Source: CAVVSD01 sp963757125 (GTDB taxonomy: Bacteria > Actinomycetota > Thermoleophilia > Solirubrobacterales > Solirubrobacteraceae). Taken from it: a stretch of 64,000 nt of DNA. The notes beneath the pieces are model-generated. The model was not told where the DNA came from. It made no database searches and was given only the letters and a program-made list of their open reading frames with translations. Made by a program: the position numbers and the translations under genes. Below are positions 11,058-19,024 of the stretch, piece after piece (positions within the stretch are counted from its first letter, which is position 1; each line of letters opens with the position of its first letter). The stretch is from contig CAVWQP010000009.1 of the NCBI GenBank assembly GCA_963757125.1, positions 1-64,000 of the forward strand. Reading direction: 5' to 3'.

Positions 11058-11261
11058 ATGGCCACCGGCACCGTGAAGTGGTTCAGCGACGACAAGGGCT
11101 TCGGGTTCATCACGCCCGACGAAGGCTCCCGCGACCTCTTCGTCCATCACACCGGCATCGTCGCCGACGGGTACCGCACCCTCGCAGAGGGCGCCCGCGT
11201 CTCCTATGAGGAGGAGACCGGGGACAAGGGGCCCAAGGCGGTGAACGTCACCAAGCTGTAG
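11058..11261 (+). CDS. Cold-shock domain protein
   Basis: 67 aa, full length for the CspA family. RNP1 is KGFGFITP and RNP2 is DLFVHHTGI; VKWFSDDKGFGFI and GPKAVNV are family signatures. It binds single-stranded RNA/DNA and relieves mRNA structure. The second His in RNP2 (VHHTG instead of VHFS) is a small variation also seen in actinobacterial members. ATG 11058 is preceded by GGAGGA at 11041 with a long spacing, and by a 134-bp gene-free leader (10924-11057) that could act as the structured 5' UTR normal for csp genes. A hairpin at 11288-11312 follows the stop. Confidence 0.95.
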   Translation: MATGTVKWFSDDKGFGFITPDEGSRDLFVHHTGIVADGYRTLAEGARVSYEEETGDKGPKAVNVTKL

Positions 11262-11287
11262 CGCACGACAGTCCCCGCGACGTGAAG

Positions 11288-11312
11288 AAGGCCCGCGCTC
11301 AGCGCGGGCCTT
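11288..11312. terminator. Bidirectional hairpin between csp and a small membrane peptide gene
   Basis: AAGGCCCGCGCT (11288-11299), a single C, then the exact complement AGCGCGGGCCTT (11301-11312): a perfect 12-bp stem. It is 26 bp after the csp stop and 7 bp beyond the stop of the opposite-strand small gene (11320-11385), so it can end both. The minus-strand side continues into TTCTTC, a weak U-tract; the plus side has no U-run. Confidence 0.8.
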
Positions 11313-11319
11313 CGGTGCT

Positions 11320-11385
11320 CTACAGCAGCAGGATCAGCAGCAGGATGATGACGATGACCAGCAGGGTGCCGATACCGATGTACAC
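11320..11385 (-). CDS. 21-residue single-pass membrane peptide
   Basis: Short gene: GTG 11385 gives VYIGIGTLLVIVIILLLILL then L and TAG. It is one uninterrupted hydrophobic helix with a Tyr/Gly-containing amino end. A strong ribosome site, GGAGGA, sits 5-6 bases upstream (11390-11395 on the complement). The ending by a hairpin at 11288-11312 and the lack of any other gene here support expression. Similar tiny 'YIGxGTL' proteins are, to my knowledge, common but uncharacterised in high-GC actinobacteria. Function unknown; toxin-like or membrane-regulatory roles are possible but not shown. Confidence 0.7.
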   Translation of the reverse strand: MYIGIGTLLVIVIILLLILLL

Positions 11386-11469
11386 AGAATCCTCCGTTCG
11401 TTCTTGCGCCGCCCGAGGGCGGGATGCGAGCGAACGTACCCGCCGTCCCGCTGGCACATTCGACCTCTT

Positions 11470-12192
11470 CTAGGCGACGACCGAGAGCAGCGCCGCAGCC
11501 GTGGCGGCGGGGGCGACGACCATCGCGTCGTGGCCCGCGTCGAGCGTCAGGAACCGCCAGTCCGGGTCCGACGCCGCCCGTGCGGCGAAGCCCGCGAACG
11601 AGTCGCCGGCGGGCTTGTCGAGGCAGTGCACGAACGTCCGTCGGACCCCGGGCTTCGTCGCCCAGGCGCCCGCGCGCTCGTGGAACGTCGCCAGCGGCTG
11701 CGGGGTCAGCAGCGGCATCATCCAGGCCACGTCGGCCGGGTCGGTGACGCCCCAGCCGGCGATCGCCCGCTCCCACGGCAGCGGCACGTTCCAGCCGTCG
11801 CCGTGCTCACGGGCCGCGTCCTCGAACACCGCGACGCGCTCGGGCGGCAGCAGGTCGAAGATCGATCGCCCCTCCTCCGGGACGAACGCGTCGAGGTAGA
11901 CGACGTCGGACACCCGCTTGGGGAACGCCGCGGCGACGGCGGTGACGACGACCCCGCTGTAGCTGTGACCGACGAGCACGACGTCCGAGGCATCGGACGT
12001 CTCGAGCAGCTCGACGAGCTCCCGCACGTGGGTGCTGACGTCGACCTCCGGCGTCGCGAGATGCGCCCGCTCGCCCAGCCCGGTCAGCGCCGGGACGAGG
12101 ACCTCATGGCCCTCACCCTGCAGCAGCGGCACGACCCGCGACCAGCACCACGCCCCGTGCCACCCACCGTGGACGAGGACGAAGGTGCTCAC
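11470..12192 (-). CDS. Alpha/beta hydrolase of the HNL/methyl-salicylate-esterase type
   Basis: 240 aa from GTG 12192. STFVLVHGGWHGAWCWSRVV is the oxyanion region of this subgroup; the nucleophile elbow is GHSYSG (Ser in VVLVGHSYSGVVVTAVA), acid loop and the closing LDAGHDAMV His complete the triad. The family includes plant hydroxynitrile lyases and many bacterial esterases, so a small ester or cyanohydrin-like substrate is likely but not defined. The GTG is 4 bp after the stop of the rhodanese gene; the two are one transcript. An ATG at 12219 would lie inside the rhodanese gene and lacks support. Confidence 0.85.
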   Translation of the reverse strand: MSTFVLVHGGWHGAWCWSRVVPLLQGEGHEVLVPALTGLGERAHLATPEVDVSTHVRELVELLETSDASDVVLVGHSYSGVVVTAVAAAFPKRVSDVVYLDAFVPEEGRSIFDLLPPERVAVFEDAAREHGDGWNVPLPWERAIAGWGVTDPADVAWMMPLLTPQPLATFHERAGAWATKPGVRRTFVHCLDKPAGDSFAGFAARAASDPDWRFLTLDAGHDAMVVAPAATAAALLSVVA

Positions 12193-12196
12193 ACGA

Positions 12197-12547
12197 TCAG
12201 TGTGACGCCACGTGTCCACCCTCGGGCACGATCGGGCGGCCCTCGGCCACCCACTTCTCGATGCCGCCGTCGACCGAGAACGCCCGGTAGCCGGCCGCGC
12301 GGAACGCCTGCGCCGCCATCGTCGAGCGCCCTCCGGTCTTGCACGAGAACACGACGGGCCGGTCCTGGTCGATGCTGCCCGCCTCGGCCTGCAGGCGCCC
12401 CACGGGCACGTGGCGCATGCCGTCGATGTGCCCCGCGTCCCACTCGTGCGGTTCGCGCACGTCGATGACCTGCGCGGAGCCGTCCGCCAGGGCCTCGGCC
12501 GCCTGCTCCGTGGTGACGTCCACGCTGCCGTCGTCGAACTCGGTCAT
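12197..12547 (-). CDS. Single-domain rhodanese-like protein
   Basis: 116 aa, one rhodanese homology domain (PF00581). VIDVREPHEWDAGHIDGMRH is the CH2A-type element and VVFSCKTGGRS holds the active-site Cys in a CKTGGRS loop, typical of GlpE/PspE-like sulfurtransferases that move sulfane sulfur as a persulfide. Ends GGHVASH. Cytoplasmic (no signal). Co-transcribed with the hydrolase downstream and divergent from the TetR gene 32 bp away, which could regulate both directions. Confidence 0.92.
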   Translation of the reverse strand: MTEFDDGSVDVTTEQAAEALADGSAQVIDVREPHEWDAGHIDGMRHVPVGRLQAEAGSIDQDRPVVFSCKTGGRSTMAAQAFRAAGYRAFSVDGGIEKWVAEGRPIVPEGGHVASH

Positions 12548-12579
12548 GGGATCAACGTAGCCCGATTACGCTGGCGGGA

Positions 12580-13185
12580 ATGGTCGGCCGCCGCGCATAC
12601 GCCCGCCTCCACAGCGACGAGCGTCGCGAGCAGCTCGTCGCGCGCGCGACCGAGCTCTTCGCGACGCACGGCTACGAGGAGCTGTCGATGTCGCGCATCG
12701 CCCGCGAGGCCGGCATCTCCAAGGCGCTGCTCTACCACTACTTCCCGAGCAAGCGCCAGCTGTTCGAGACCGCGCTGACCGCGGCCGCCGACGATCTGCA
12801 GCGCCGGACCGAGGGCGTCGATACGACGCTCCCGCCGGTCGAGCAGGTGACGGCGAGCCTCGATGCGTTCCTGCGATGGGTCTCCGACCACGGCGAGGGC
12901 TACCGGCGGCTCATCGAGAGCGGCGGCATCCCCGAGGTGCGCGAGGTGGTCGGCGCCGTGCGGGCGACGACGGCGCAGCGCATCCTGGACGGCCTGGGGT
13001 CCGAGGGCGAGCGGCCTGCGACCCGAGCCGCGGTCAACGCCTGGCTGTGGTTCCTCGACGGCGTCTGCCTCGACTGGCTGGCCCACGACCGGGACGTCTC
13101 GCTGGAGGAGCTGCGCGACACGGCCCTCGGCGCGCTGTTCGGCGCGCTCGCCGGCGCCGGGACCCAGCTCGTCCCGACCGGGTGA
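12580..13185 (+). CDS. TetR-family transcriptional regulator
   Basis: 201 aa. The HTH lies at about residues 30-62 (LSMSRIAREAGISKALLYHY, then FPSKRQLFE), the standard TetR_N pattern. The C-terminal half is helical ligand-binding domain (WLWFLDGVCLDWLAHD). Its TGA overlaps the GTG of the lactone oxidase gene (GTGA at 13182-13185), so it is translated together with it and probably controls it. No convincing palindrome could be seen in the 32 bp to the divergent rhodanese gene. Confidence 0.93.
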   Translation: MVGRRAYARLHSDERREQLVARATELFATHGYEELSMSRIAREAGISKALLYHYFPSKRQLFETALTAAADDLQRRTEGVDTTLPPVEQVTASLDAFLRWVSDHGEGYRRLIESGGIPEVREVVGAVRATTAQRILDGLGSEGERPATRAAVNAWLWFLDGVCLDWLAHDRDVSLEELRDTALGALFGALAGAGTQLVPTG

Positions 13186-14462
13186 GCGAACGCTGGCGCA
13201 ACTGGGCGGGCGACGTCTCGTGTCGCCCGCGGCGGATCGTCGCTCCTGCGACGGTCGAGGAGATCGTCTCCGAGGTCCGCGCGGCGGAGGCGATCCGGGT
13301 CGCGGGCGCAGGGCATTCCTTCTCACCGCTCGTCGCGACCGACGGGGTCCTGCTGCGACTCGACGCCATGGACCGCATCCTCGACGTCCGCCGCCAGGAC
13401 GACGGCACGGCGAGCGTCCGGGTCCAGGCCGGCATCCGGCTGGGGCGCCTGAGCGACGAGCTCGACCGCCACGGCCTCGCGCTGCCGAACCTCGGCGACG
13501 TCGACGTCCAGTCGCTCGCCGGGGCGGTCGCGACCGGCACCCACGGCACGGGTGCGCGCCTGCTGCCGCTGCACGCGCAGATCGAGTCCATCGAGCTCGT
13601 CGACGGCGCGGGGATGCAGCGCACGCTGGACGCGCCGGACGAGCTGCACGCGGCCCGGCTGGCCCTCGGCGCGCTCGGCGTGGTGACGGCGCTGACCCTG
13701 CGGTGCGTCCCCGCCTTCACGCTGCGCGGCGTCGACGAGCCGCGCGACCTGGCGACGACGCTGGCCCGGCTCGACGAGCTCACGGCGGCCAACGAGCACT
13801 TCGAGCTGTTCGTGTTCCCGCACGCGTCGAAGGCGATCACCCGGACGAACACCCGCGTGGACGATGTCCCCGAGCCGCCGGGGCGCGCGACGGCGTTCGC
13901 GCGGGACATCGTCCTGGCCAACGGCGCGCTGGAGGCGGTCAGCCGCGTCGGTCGCGCCCGGCCGGCCTGGATCCCGGCGTTGAACCGCTTCGCCACCTGG
14001 GCGGCGGGGTCGCAGGTCCGCGTCGATCGCTCCGACCGTGTCTTCGCGAGCCCGCGCCACGTCCGGTTCACGGAGACGGAGTGGGCGGTACCGAAGGCCG
14101 CGGCGGCGCAGGCGGTGCGCGACATGCTCGCGGCGGCGACCCGCCACGCGGTGAACTTCCCGCTCGAGCTGCGCTTCGGCGCCGCCGACGACACGCTGCT
14201 GTCGCCGGCGTACGGGCGCGAGACCGCCTACATCTCCGCCCACGTCTTCCGCGGGATGCCGGTGGAGCCGTTCTTCGACGAGGTCCAGGCGATCGCGCTG
14301 CACCACGACGGGCGCCCGCACTGGGGTAAGCGCCATGGCCTCACGGCAGCCGACCTGCGGTCCCGCTATCCGGGCTGGGAGGCGTTCGCGGCGCTGCGCG
14401 ACCGCGTCGACCCCGACCGGCGCTTCGCCAACGTGCACCTGGAGCGCGTGCTCGGCGCCTGA
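13182..14462 (+). CDS. FAD-linked D-arabinono-1,4-lactone/L-gulonolactone oxidase-like
   Basis: 426 aa. FAD-binding PF01565 domain in the first half: the PP-loop AIRVAGAGHSFSPLVATDGV and GAVATGTHGTGARLLPLHAQ. The second half is the ALO domain (PF04030) with PHWGKRHGLT, the HWGK motif of sugar-lactone oxidases, and the typical end RFANVHLERVLG. Such enzymes oxidise aldonolactones or alditols with O2, giving H2O2. Real substrate unknown; bacterial members often use alditols or L-gulono-lactone. GTG 13182 overlaps the TetR gene by 4 bp. A convergent SDR gene ends 2 bp after its stop. Confidence 0.87.
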   Translation: MSERWRNWAGDVSCRPRRIVAPATVEEIVSEVRAAEAIRVAGAGHSFSPLVATDGVLLRLDAMDRILDVRRQDDGTASVRVQAGIRLGRLSDELDRHGLALPNLGDVDVQSLAGAVATGTHGTGARLLPLHAQIESIELVDGAGMQRTLDAPDELHAARLALGALGVVTALTLRCVPAFTLRGVDEPRDLATTLARLDELTAANEHFELFVFPHASKAITRTNTRVDDVPEPPGRATAFARDIVLANGALEAVSRVGRARPAWIPALNRFATWAAGSQVRVDRSDRVFASPRHVRFTETEWAVPKAAAAQAVRDMLAAATRHAVNFPLELRFGAADDTLLSPAYGRETAYISAHVFRGMPVEPFFDEVQAIALHHDGRPHWGKRHGLTAADLRSRYPGWEAFAALRDRVDPDRRFANVHLERVLGA

Positions 14463-14463
14463 G

Positions 14464-15213
14464 TCACCGCGCCGTCCAGCCCAGGTCCATCGTGACCGGG
14501 ACGCCGGTGAACGCCCGTCCCGACGGCCCGAGCAGGAAGGCGACGAGGTCGGCGACCTCCGAGGGCTCGATGAGCCGCTTCACCGCGTGCGGGGCGGTGA
14601 TGACCTCCTCCAGCACGCGCTCCTCGGAGATCCCGTGCGCCTTGGCCTGATCTGTGATCTGGGCCTCCACGAGCGGCGTGCGGACGAAGCCGGGGCACAC
14701 CGCGGTCGCGGTGATGCCGAACTCCGCGCCCTCCAGCGCCAGCGTCTTCACGAGCCCCACGGCGCCGTGCTTCGCGGAGATGTAGCCGGCCTTGAACGGC
14801 GACGCGACGAGGCCGTGCACCGACGCGATGACGCAGATGCGCCCCTCGCCGGACTCCACGAGCGCCGGCCAGGCGTACTTCGACAGCAGGAACGGGCTCG
14901 TCAGGAGGAGCGAGAGCAGCGCGTCCCATCGGTCCTCGGGGAACTCGGCGACGGGGGAGACGTGCTGGAAGCCCGCGTTGGGGACGATCGCGTCGAGGCG
15001 GCCGAACCGCTCGAGCGCCGCGTCGACCGCGGCGCGGTTGCCGTCGCGCGTCGTGAGGTCCGCCGCGAACGCCTCGCCGGGACCGTCCGGGTCGGGCTTG
15101 AGGTCGACGGCGAGGACCTGCATCCCGTCGTCGACCAGCTTCTGGGTGATCGCTCGTCCGATGCCGCTGCCGGCGCCGGTGACGAGCGCGGCACGTGCCT
15201 GTGGGTCGGTCAT
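14464..15213 (-). CDS. bdhA: 3-hydroxybutyrate dehydrogenase (SDR)
   Basis: 249 aa short-chain dehydrogenase. NAD site ALVTGAGSGIGRAITQKL; NAG motif IVPNAGFQHVSPVAEFPEDR; catalytic Ser in IASVHGLVASPFK and YISAKHG as the Y-x3-K. The stretches NAGFQHVSPV, ASPFKAGYISAKHGAVGL and VRTPLVEAQITDQAKAHGIS are the distinctive signatures of D-beta-hydroxybutyrate dehydrogenase, which interconverts 3-hydroxybutyrate and acetoacetate when PHB is broken down. It is transcribed away from the PhaC-like gene at 15283, 69 bp apart, which fits a role in PHA turnover. Confidence 0.88.
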   Translation of the reverse strand: MTDPQARAALVTGAGSGIGRAITQKLVDDGMQVLAVDLKPDPDGPGEAFAADLTTRDGNRAAVDAALERFGRLDAIVPNAGFQHVSPVAEFPEDRWDALLSLLLTSPFLLSKYAWPALVESGEGRICVIASVHGLVASPFKAGYISAKHGAVGLVKTLALEGAEFGITATAVCPGFVRTPLVEAQITDQAKAHGISEERVLEEVITAPHAVKRLIEPSEVADLVAFLLGPSGRAFTGVPVTMDLGWTAR

Positions 15214-15282
15214 GTCAGGTTTCTCCGATATCGGGTACGACGGCCGCGTCGCTGATTGGTCAGTCAGTCAAGAAGGGTGTGC

Positions 15283-16530
15283 ATGTCGATTGCCAGCTGT
15301 CCTCCTGCCGCCGAGTCCTTCGGTCCCGATCTCGGCGGTCACGTCCTACCCAGCGCGATGAACGCCTGGACCGCCGGCCTGCAGGGCTGGACGGCCTACT
15401 CGGCGCACGCGTGGAGCAGCGGGAAGGGCCCATGGTCCATCACCCGCGACCTCCTGCGCTGGGTCGACACGATGACCGATCGCCGGGATCCGACGTGGTC
15501 CTCGCCCAACGAGGTCGTCTGGGAGACGCCGCTCGCGCGCCTGCGCGACTTCACGGACGGCAGCCGGGCGAACGTGGTGCCGACGCTCGTCCTCCCGCCG
15601 CAGGCCGGTCACAGCTCCTGCATCGTCGACTACAGCGCGACGCAGAGCCAGATGAACGTCATCCGCGCGGCCGGGCTCGAGCGCTGCTTCAGCCTCGACT
15701 GGATCGGCGCGACGCAGGAGACGAAGAACGCGACGGTCGAGGACTACATCGAGGTCGTCGACCGCGCCGTGCGGGATGCCGGCGGGACCGTGAACCTCAT
15801 CGGCGACTGCCAAGGTGGCTGGCTCGCGACGATCTACGCGGCGCTGCACCCGGAGCGCATCAACACGCTGACGATCGCGGGCGCGCCGATCGACTTCCGG
15901 GCGGGCGACGCGGTCATCCACGCGTACGTCCAGGCGCTTGGGCCGGACATGGGCTTCTACGAGCGGGTCATCGCGATGGGCGACGGCGTGCTCAAGGGCG
16001 AGTTCATGCTCAACGGCTTCATCGTGATCCGCCCGGAGAGCGAGGTCTCCAAGCAGCTCGAGCTGCTGGCGCACCTCGACGACGCCGACCACGTCGAGCG
16101 CTACCGGGCGTTCGAGGACTGGTTCAAGTTCACGCAGGACATCCCGGGCGCGTTCTACCTGTGGATCGTCGAGCACCTGTTCCGCGACAACGAGCTCGTC
16201 GGCGGGACGCTGGAGGTCGGCGGCGAGCGGGTGGACCTCGGGCGCATCACGGCGCCGCTGTTCCTCCTGGGCGGCGCGGACGACCACATCACGCCGCCCG
16301 AGCAGGTCTTCGCGATCGCCGACCACGCGGGCACGCCTGCGAAGGACGTCGTCCGCCGCGTGACGAGCGGCGGGCACCTCGGCCTGTTCATGGGCACCGA
16401 GGCGCTGCGCGACCACTGGCCCGAGATCCTCACGGGGGTGGCGGAGCGGTCGAAGCCGACGAAGGCGAAGAAGCCGGCGACCGTGCGGCGCGCGACGCCG
16501 CGGCGCAGGAGGGCGATCCCGGCGCCGTAG
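15283..16530 (+). CDS. PhaC-like alpha/beta hydrolase with catalytic Cys
   Basis: 415 aa from ATG 15283 (AAGGG upstream). It has the PHA synthase fold: a GDCQGGW lipase-like box with Cys176 as nucleophile (true PhaCs have GxCxGG), Asp334 in GGADDHITPP and His365 in TSGGHLGLFMG. A basic Lys/Arg/Pro tail follows (from about residue 390). It is clearly distinct from the class III PhaC at 20899, with a longer N-terminus and no strong PhaC_N pattern. It may be a second synthase, a depolymerase-like enzyme or a thioesterase. The divergent 3-hydroxybutyrate dehydrogenase supports a PHA role. Three direct GTCA repeats lie in the shared promoter (15259-15270). Confidence 0.75.
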   Translation: MSIASCPPAAESFGPDLGGHVLPSAMNAWTAGLQGWTAYSAHAWSSGKGPWSITRDLLRWVDTMTDRRDPTWSSPNEVVWETPLARLRDFTDGSRANVVPTLVLPPQAGHSSCIVDYSATQSQMNVIRAAGLERCFSLDWIGATQETKNATVEDYIEVVDRAVRDAGGTVNLIGDCQGGWLATIYAALHPERINTLTIAGAPIDFRAGDAVIHAYVQALGPDMGFYERVIAMGDGVLKGEFMLNGFIVIRPESEVSKQLELLAHLDDADHVERYRAFEDWFKFTQDIPGAFYLWIVEHLFRDNELVGGTLEVGGERVDLGRITAPLFLLGGADDHITPPEQVFAIADHAGTPAKDVVRRVTSGGHLGLFMGTEALRDHWPEILTGVAERSKPTKAKKPATVRRATPRRRRAIPAP

Positions 16531-18397
16531 GGCCGTGAGCGGGAGCCAGAAGCCGCGACGCGACGGCCGCATTCGGCGGCAGCACACGTCGACTGCTCGA
16601 GGCAAGCTGATCGAGGGCAGGCCGCAGTCCCGACGCGGAGGGCATGAAGTGCCGTCTGCTGCTCGCAAGCCTCGCGCGCTCGCCCGTCGATCTGCACCGA
16701 CCTGCCGCGCTACGCCAGCCCTGAGCGTCGGCCTACCTCGTCCCGCGCGCTGCGTGCGTCGACGGCCGAGGCGGACGTCGGCGGTGGCTGTGTTCGACGT
16801 CACCTCACGCGCGTGCGTCACGCGTCCCGGTCGGTCGTCGCGGACCGCGTCTCAGGCAGACGTGTCCTCGGCAAGCAGCTGTCGACCTTCGCGCGCGGCT
16901 AGCGCGGCGGAGTGTTCCGGGTCCGATTCGCGACGTCGCCGTGTCGTGGCGCCTGGTGCGGGACCGCGGCGCGCATCGTGCGATTCCGCTCGCAGCGCAT
17001 GTGCTTCGTCGGCGAAGGCGTGTGCTCCTCGAGACTGCTGCCACTGCGATCGCACGGAGCGCGCGGCCGGCACGTGCTGCGAATCGGCGTCTGCCGCGTC
17101 GACGACTCGGCCATCAACCACTCCGGTCGCCGCGCTGTGCGAACTCGCAGCCGGCGACGGGCACTCACGGTCCGGCGAGCGTTGGCCCGGCGTCGTTCAA
17201 GAACGCGACCGATACCGCGGCGAACGTGGCGCTTCGATACGCGAGCGTCGCTGACCGCGAGCGTCGGGGCGGCAGGCCGACGTCAACCCGACGGCCGGCC
17301 AGGCGCTTGCGACGGCCTTGAAGCGCGGCGGACGGCTCGTCCAACACCTGGATCAACGAGGGCGATCTTCACTGCGCCGATCGGACCGTCAGGGGCCGCC
17401 CGCGCCTCCGCTCGCCGATCTCGTCGCGGCTGTGCCGGACCTACCCGAGCGACTGCGCTGACTTCCGGGCGTGGAACCTCGACCGGACCTGCCGTGGAGC
17501 CGGTGCATGACCGGGCAGCGACCTGCGGCGGTGGGGCCGCGGTCCCCAACGGCTGCAGCGACCGTCGACCGACGGCGAACGCGGAGGACGTTCCTGTAGC
17601 CGGCCCGTCGATGTCGGCGCTCGACGAGATCACGAAGCGGTCGCGTCTTCGAGCTACGCGGCCAAGCAGGTCGCGAATCCTCGACTACAACGCGTCAACG
17701 GCCGATCTCTCCGACGTAACGCGGCATTGCCGATGGCGCGTTCGGGCGGCACGTCCCAGGCGGCACGACTGGGATGGGCACGGGGTATGTGAATGACTGC
17801 TGGTGGAGCGGCAGCGGTCTCAACCAGCGACGAGCGCGCAGGCGGATCCGAACGACATCCGGGGTGCGCCCGGATCAGCCAGGCGCGCTCCAAGAGACTG
17901 GGGGCCAGCGGGTGCAACGTCAGCATGTCGCTGCTCGGCACGCAGGTCGTGCGCATGTCGCGAGTATCCGCGACGCGCACGTCATCGGATCGACGCAGTC
18001 GGCGCGTCGATGGTCCCGGAGGCACACACCGGGCGTGGTGGCCCGCGGACGTCGCAGTCGACGAGCCGGCACCTCCGCAGCTCGAGCCGCGACTCGAGGG
18101 CATGCACATGAGCCTTCCAAGCCCGGGCGCGACCAAGCCGGTAGGACTCTCCCGATTCGCCCGCCGTCGCTACTGCGGACGCCGCGAAGAACATAGGGAC
18201 CTCGATCATCGACGAGAACGACGCGCGTCGAGTCTGCAACATCCGCGTCGAGCCAGGCTGCGAGCGGACGGCGTGGTCGGGCAACACGGCGACGTACAAC
18301 CAGGTGCGCAACATCCCCTGGTCCCAGCTACGCGATCAACGCGCAGGGCACCGCCGCTCAGCCGCAACCCGACGCTCGTGAGCTCGACGGCGTCTGA
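16531..18397 (+). other. 1.9 kb without an identifiable gene; possible shattered secreted-protein gene
   Basis: No open frame here reads like a protein over any length, unlike every neighbouring region. Short stretches on the plus strand look coding: a Cys-rich piece around 16960-17110, a 58-codon piece 17334-17510 (NTWINEGDLHCADRTV, later CRTYPSDCADFRAWNLDRTC), a piece near 18190-18330 (DENDARRVCNIRVEPGCERT, SGNTATYNQVRNIPWS) and a final piece ending ARELDGV with TGA 18395-18397. A signal-like MKCRLLLASLA starts at 16644. The pattern matches the left arm, where one gene is scattered over three frames, so a frame-broken Cys-containing secreted protein is the best guess. No homology can be claimed. 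Confidence 0.35.
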
Positions 18398-19024
18398 GTG
18401 CGCCGGATGGACCACCAGGTCACCCAGGACGCCACCGGCACCCACCTCGACTGGCGCCACGACGGCGTCACGGCGCGGATGATCGACTGGTTCTGGAGCA
18501 ACATGGAGAAGGGGTTCGTGCTCTGGCATCCCACCGAGCACGAGCCGCTCACCTGGGTGGTCGCGCCGCAGGACGGCGACCCGGTCGGCAGCGTCCACCT
18601 CGCGCCGCAGACGTGGTCGGACGGGACGTTCCAGAACCTCTACATCCGCTTCGAGGATCCGGCGGAGGTGCCGGACGCCGTGGCGGACCTCGTCACCCAC
18701 GCGCACTGCGTCATCGTCGCCGGACTGGGGTTCGGGCCCGAGAGCCTCGAGCAGCCGGACCCGATGGGCTATCGCGTCCACCAGTGGTCGCCGACCGACT
18801 CCGGCGTCGCCGGGCGCTCGTCGGCCATCGGCGCCCGCAAGCCCGAGACGCCCGAGGACGGGCTCGTCTGGGCGAAGCACTGCGCCGAGGAGATCGGCAA
18901 CTGGGGCGTCTTCCTCCCGCAGCTCTACGAGCTGTACGAAGTGGTCCCGCGCGGGCCTCGCAACCCGTTCGCCGACCTCACCGTCGAGCGGCGGGGCGGG
19001 AGCCTCCGCTACCGACGACCATGA
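18398..19024 (+). CDS. DAPG-hydrolase-like (PhlG-type) protein
   Basis: 208 aa from GTG 18398; ATG 18407 is an alternative. The early segment MIDWFWSNMEKGFVLWHPTE, followed by HEPLTW, resembles the WF-x-n-LWHPxxH core of the DAPG hydrolase family (PF18089), zinc-dependent C-C bond hydrolases that cleave diacetylphloroglucinol-type diketones. Later HAHCVIVAGLGFGPESLE and CAEEIGNWGVFLPQLYELYE provide further His/Glu residues that could bind metal. The substrate in this organism is unknown. Its last 47 bp overlap the convergent protease gene. Family call from memory of the motif, so moderate confidence. Confidence 0.6.
   Translation: MRRMDHQVTQDATGTHLDWRHDGVTARMIDWFWSNMEKGFVLWHPTEHEPLTWVVAPQDGDPVGSVHLAPQTWSDGTFQNLYIRFEDPAEVPDAVADLVTHAHCVIVAGLGFGPESLEQPDPMGYRVHQWSPTDSGVAGRSSAIGARKPETPEDGLVWAKHCAEEIGNWGVFLPQLYELYEVVPRGPRNPFADLTVERRGGSLRYRRP

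Noticed and set aside
11404..12468. A 354-codon plus-strand frame opposite the hydrolase and rhodanese genes
   Set aside because: Antisense, Arg/Gly-rich and motif-free, while both minus-strand genes have catalytic signatures.
13034..14438. Minus-strand frames of 371 and 386 codons opposite the lactone oxidase gene
   Set aside because: Shadow frames; the plus strand shows the FAD PP-loop and the HWGK motif in a coupled, normal-length gene.
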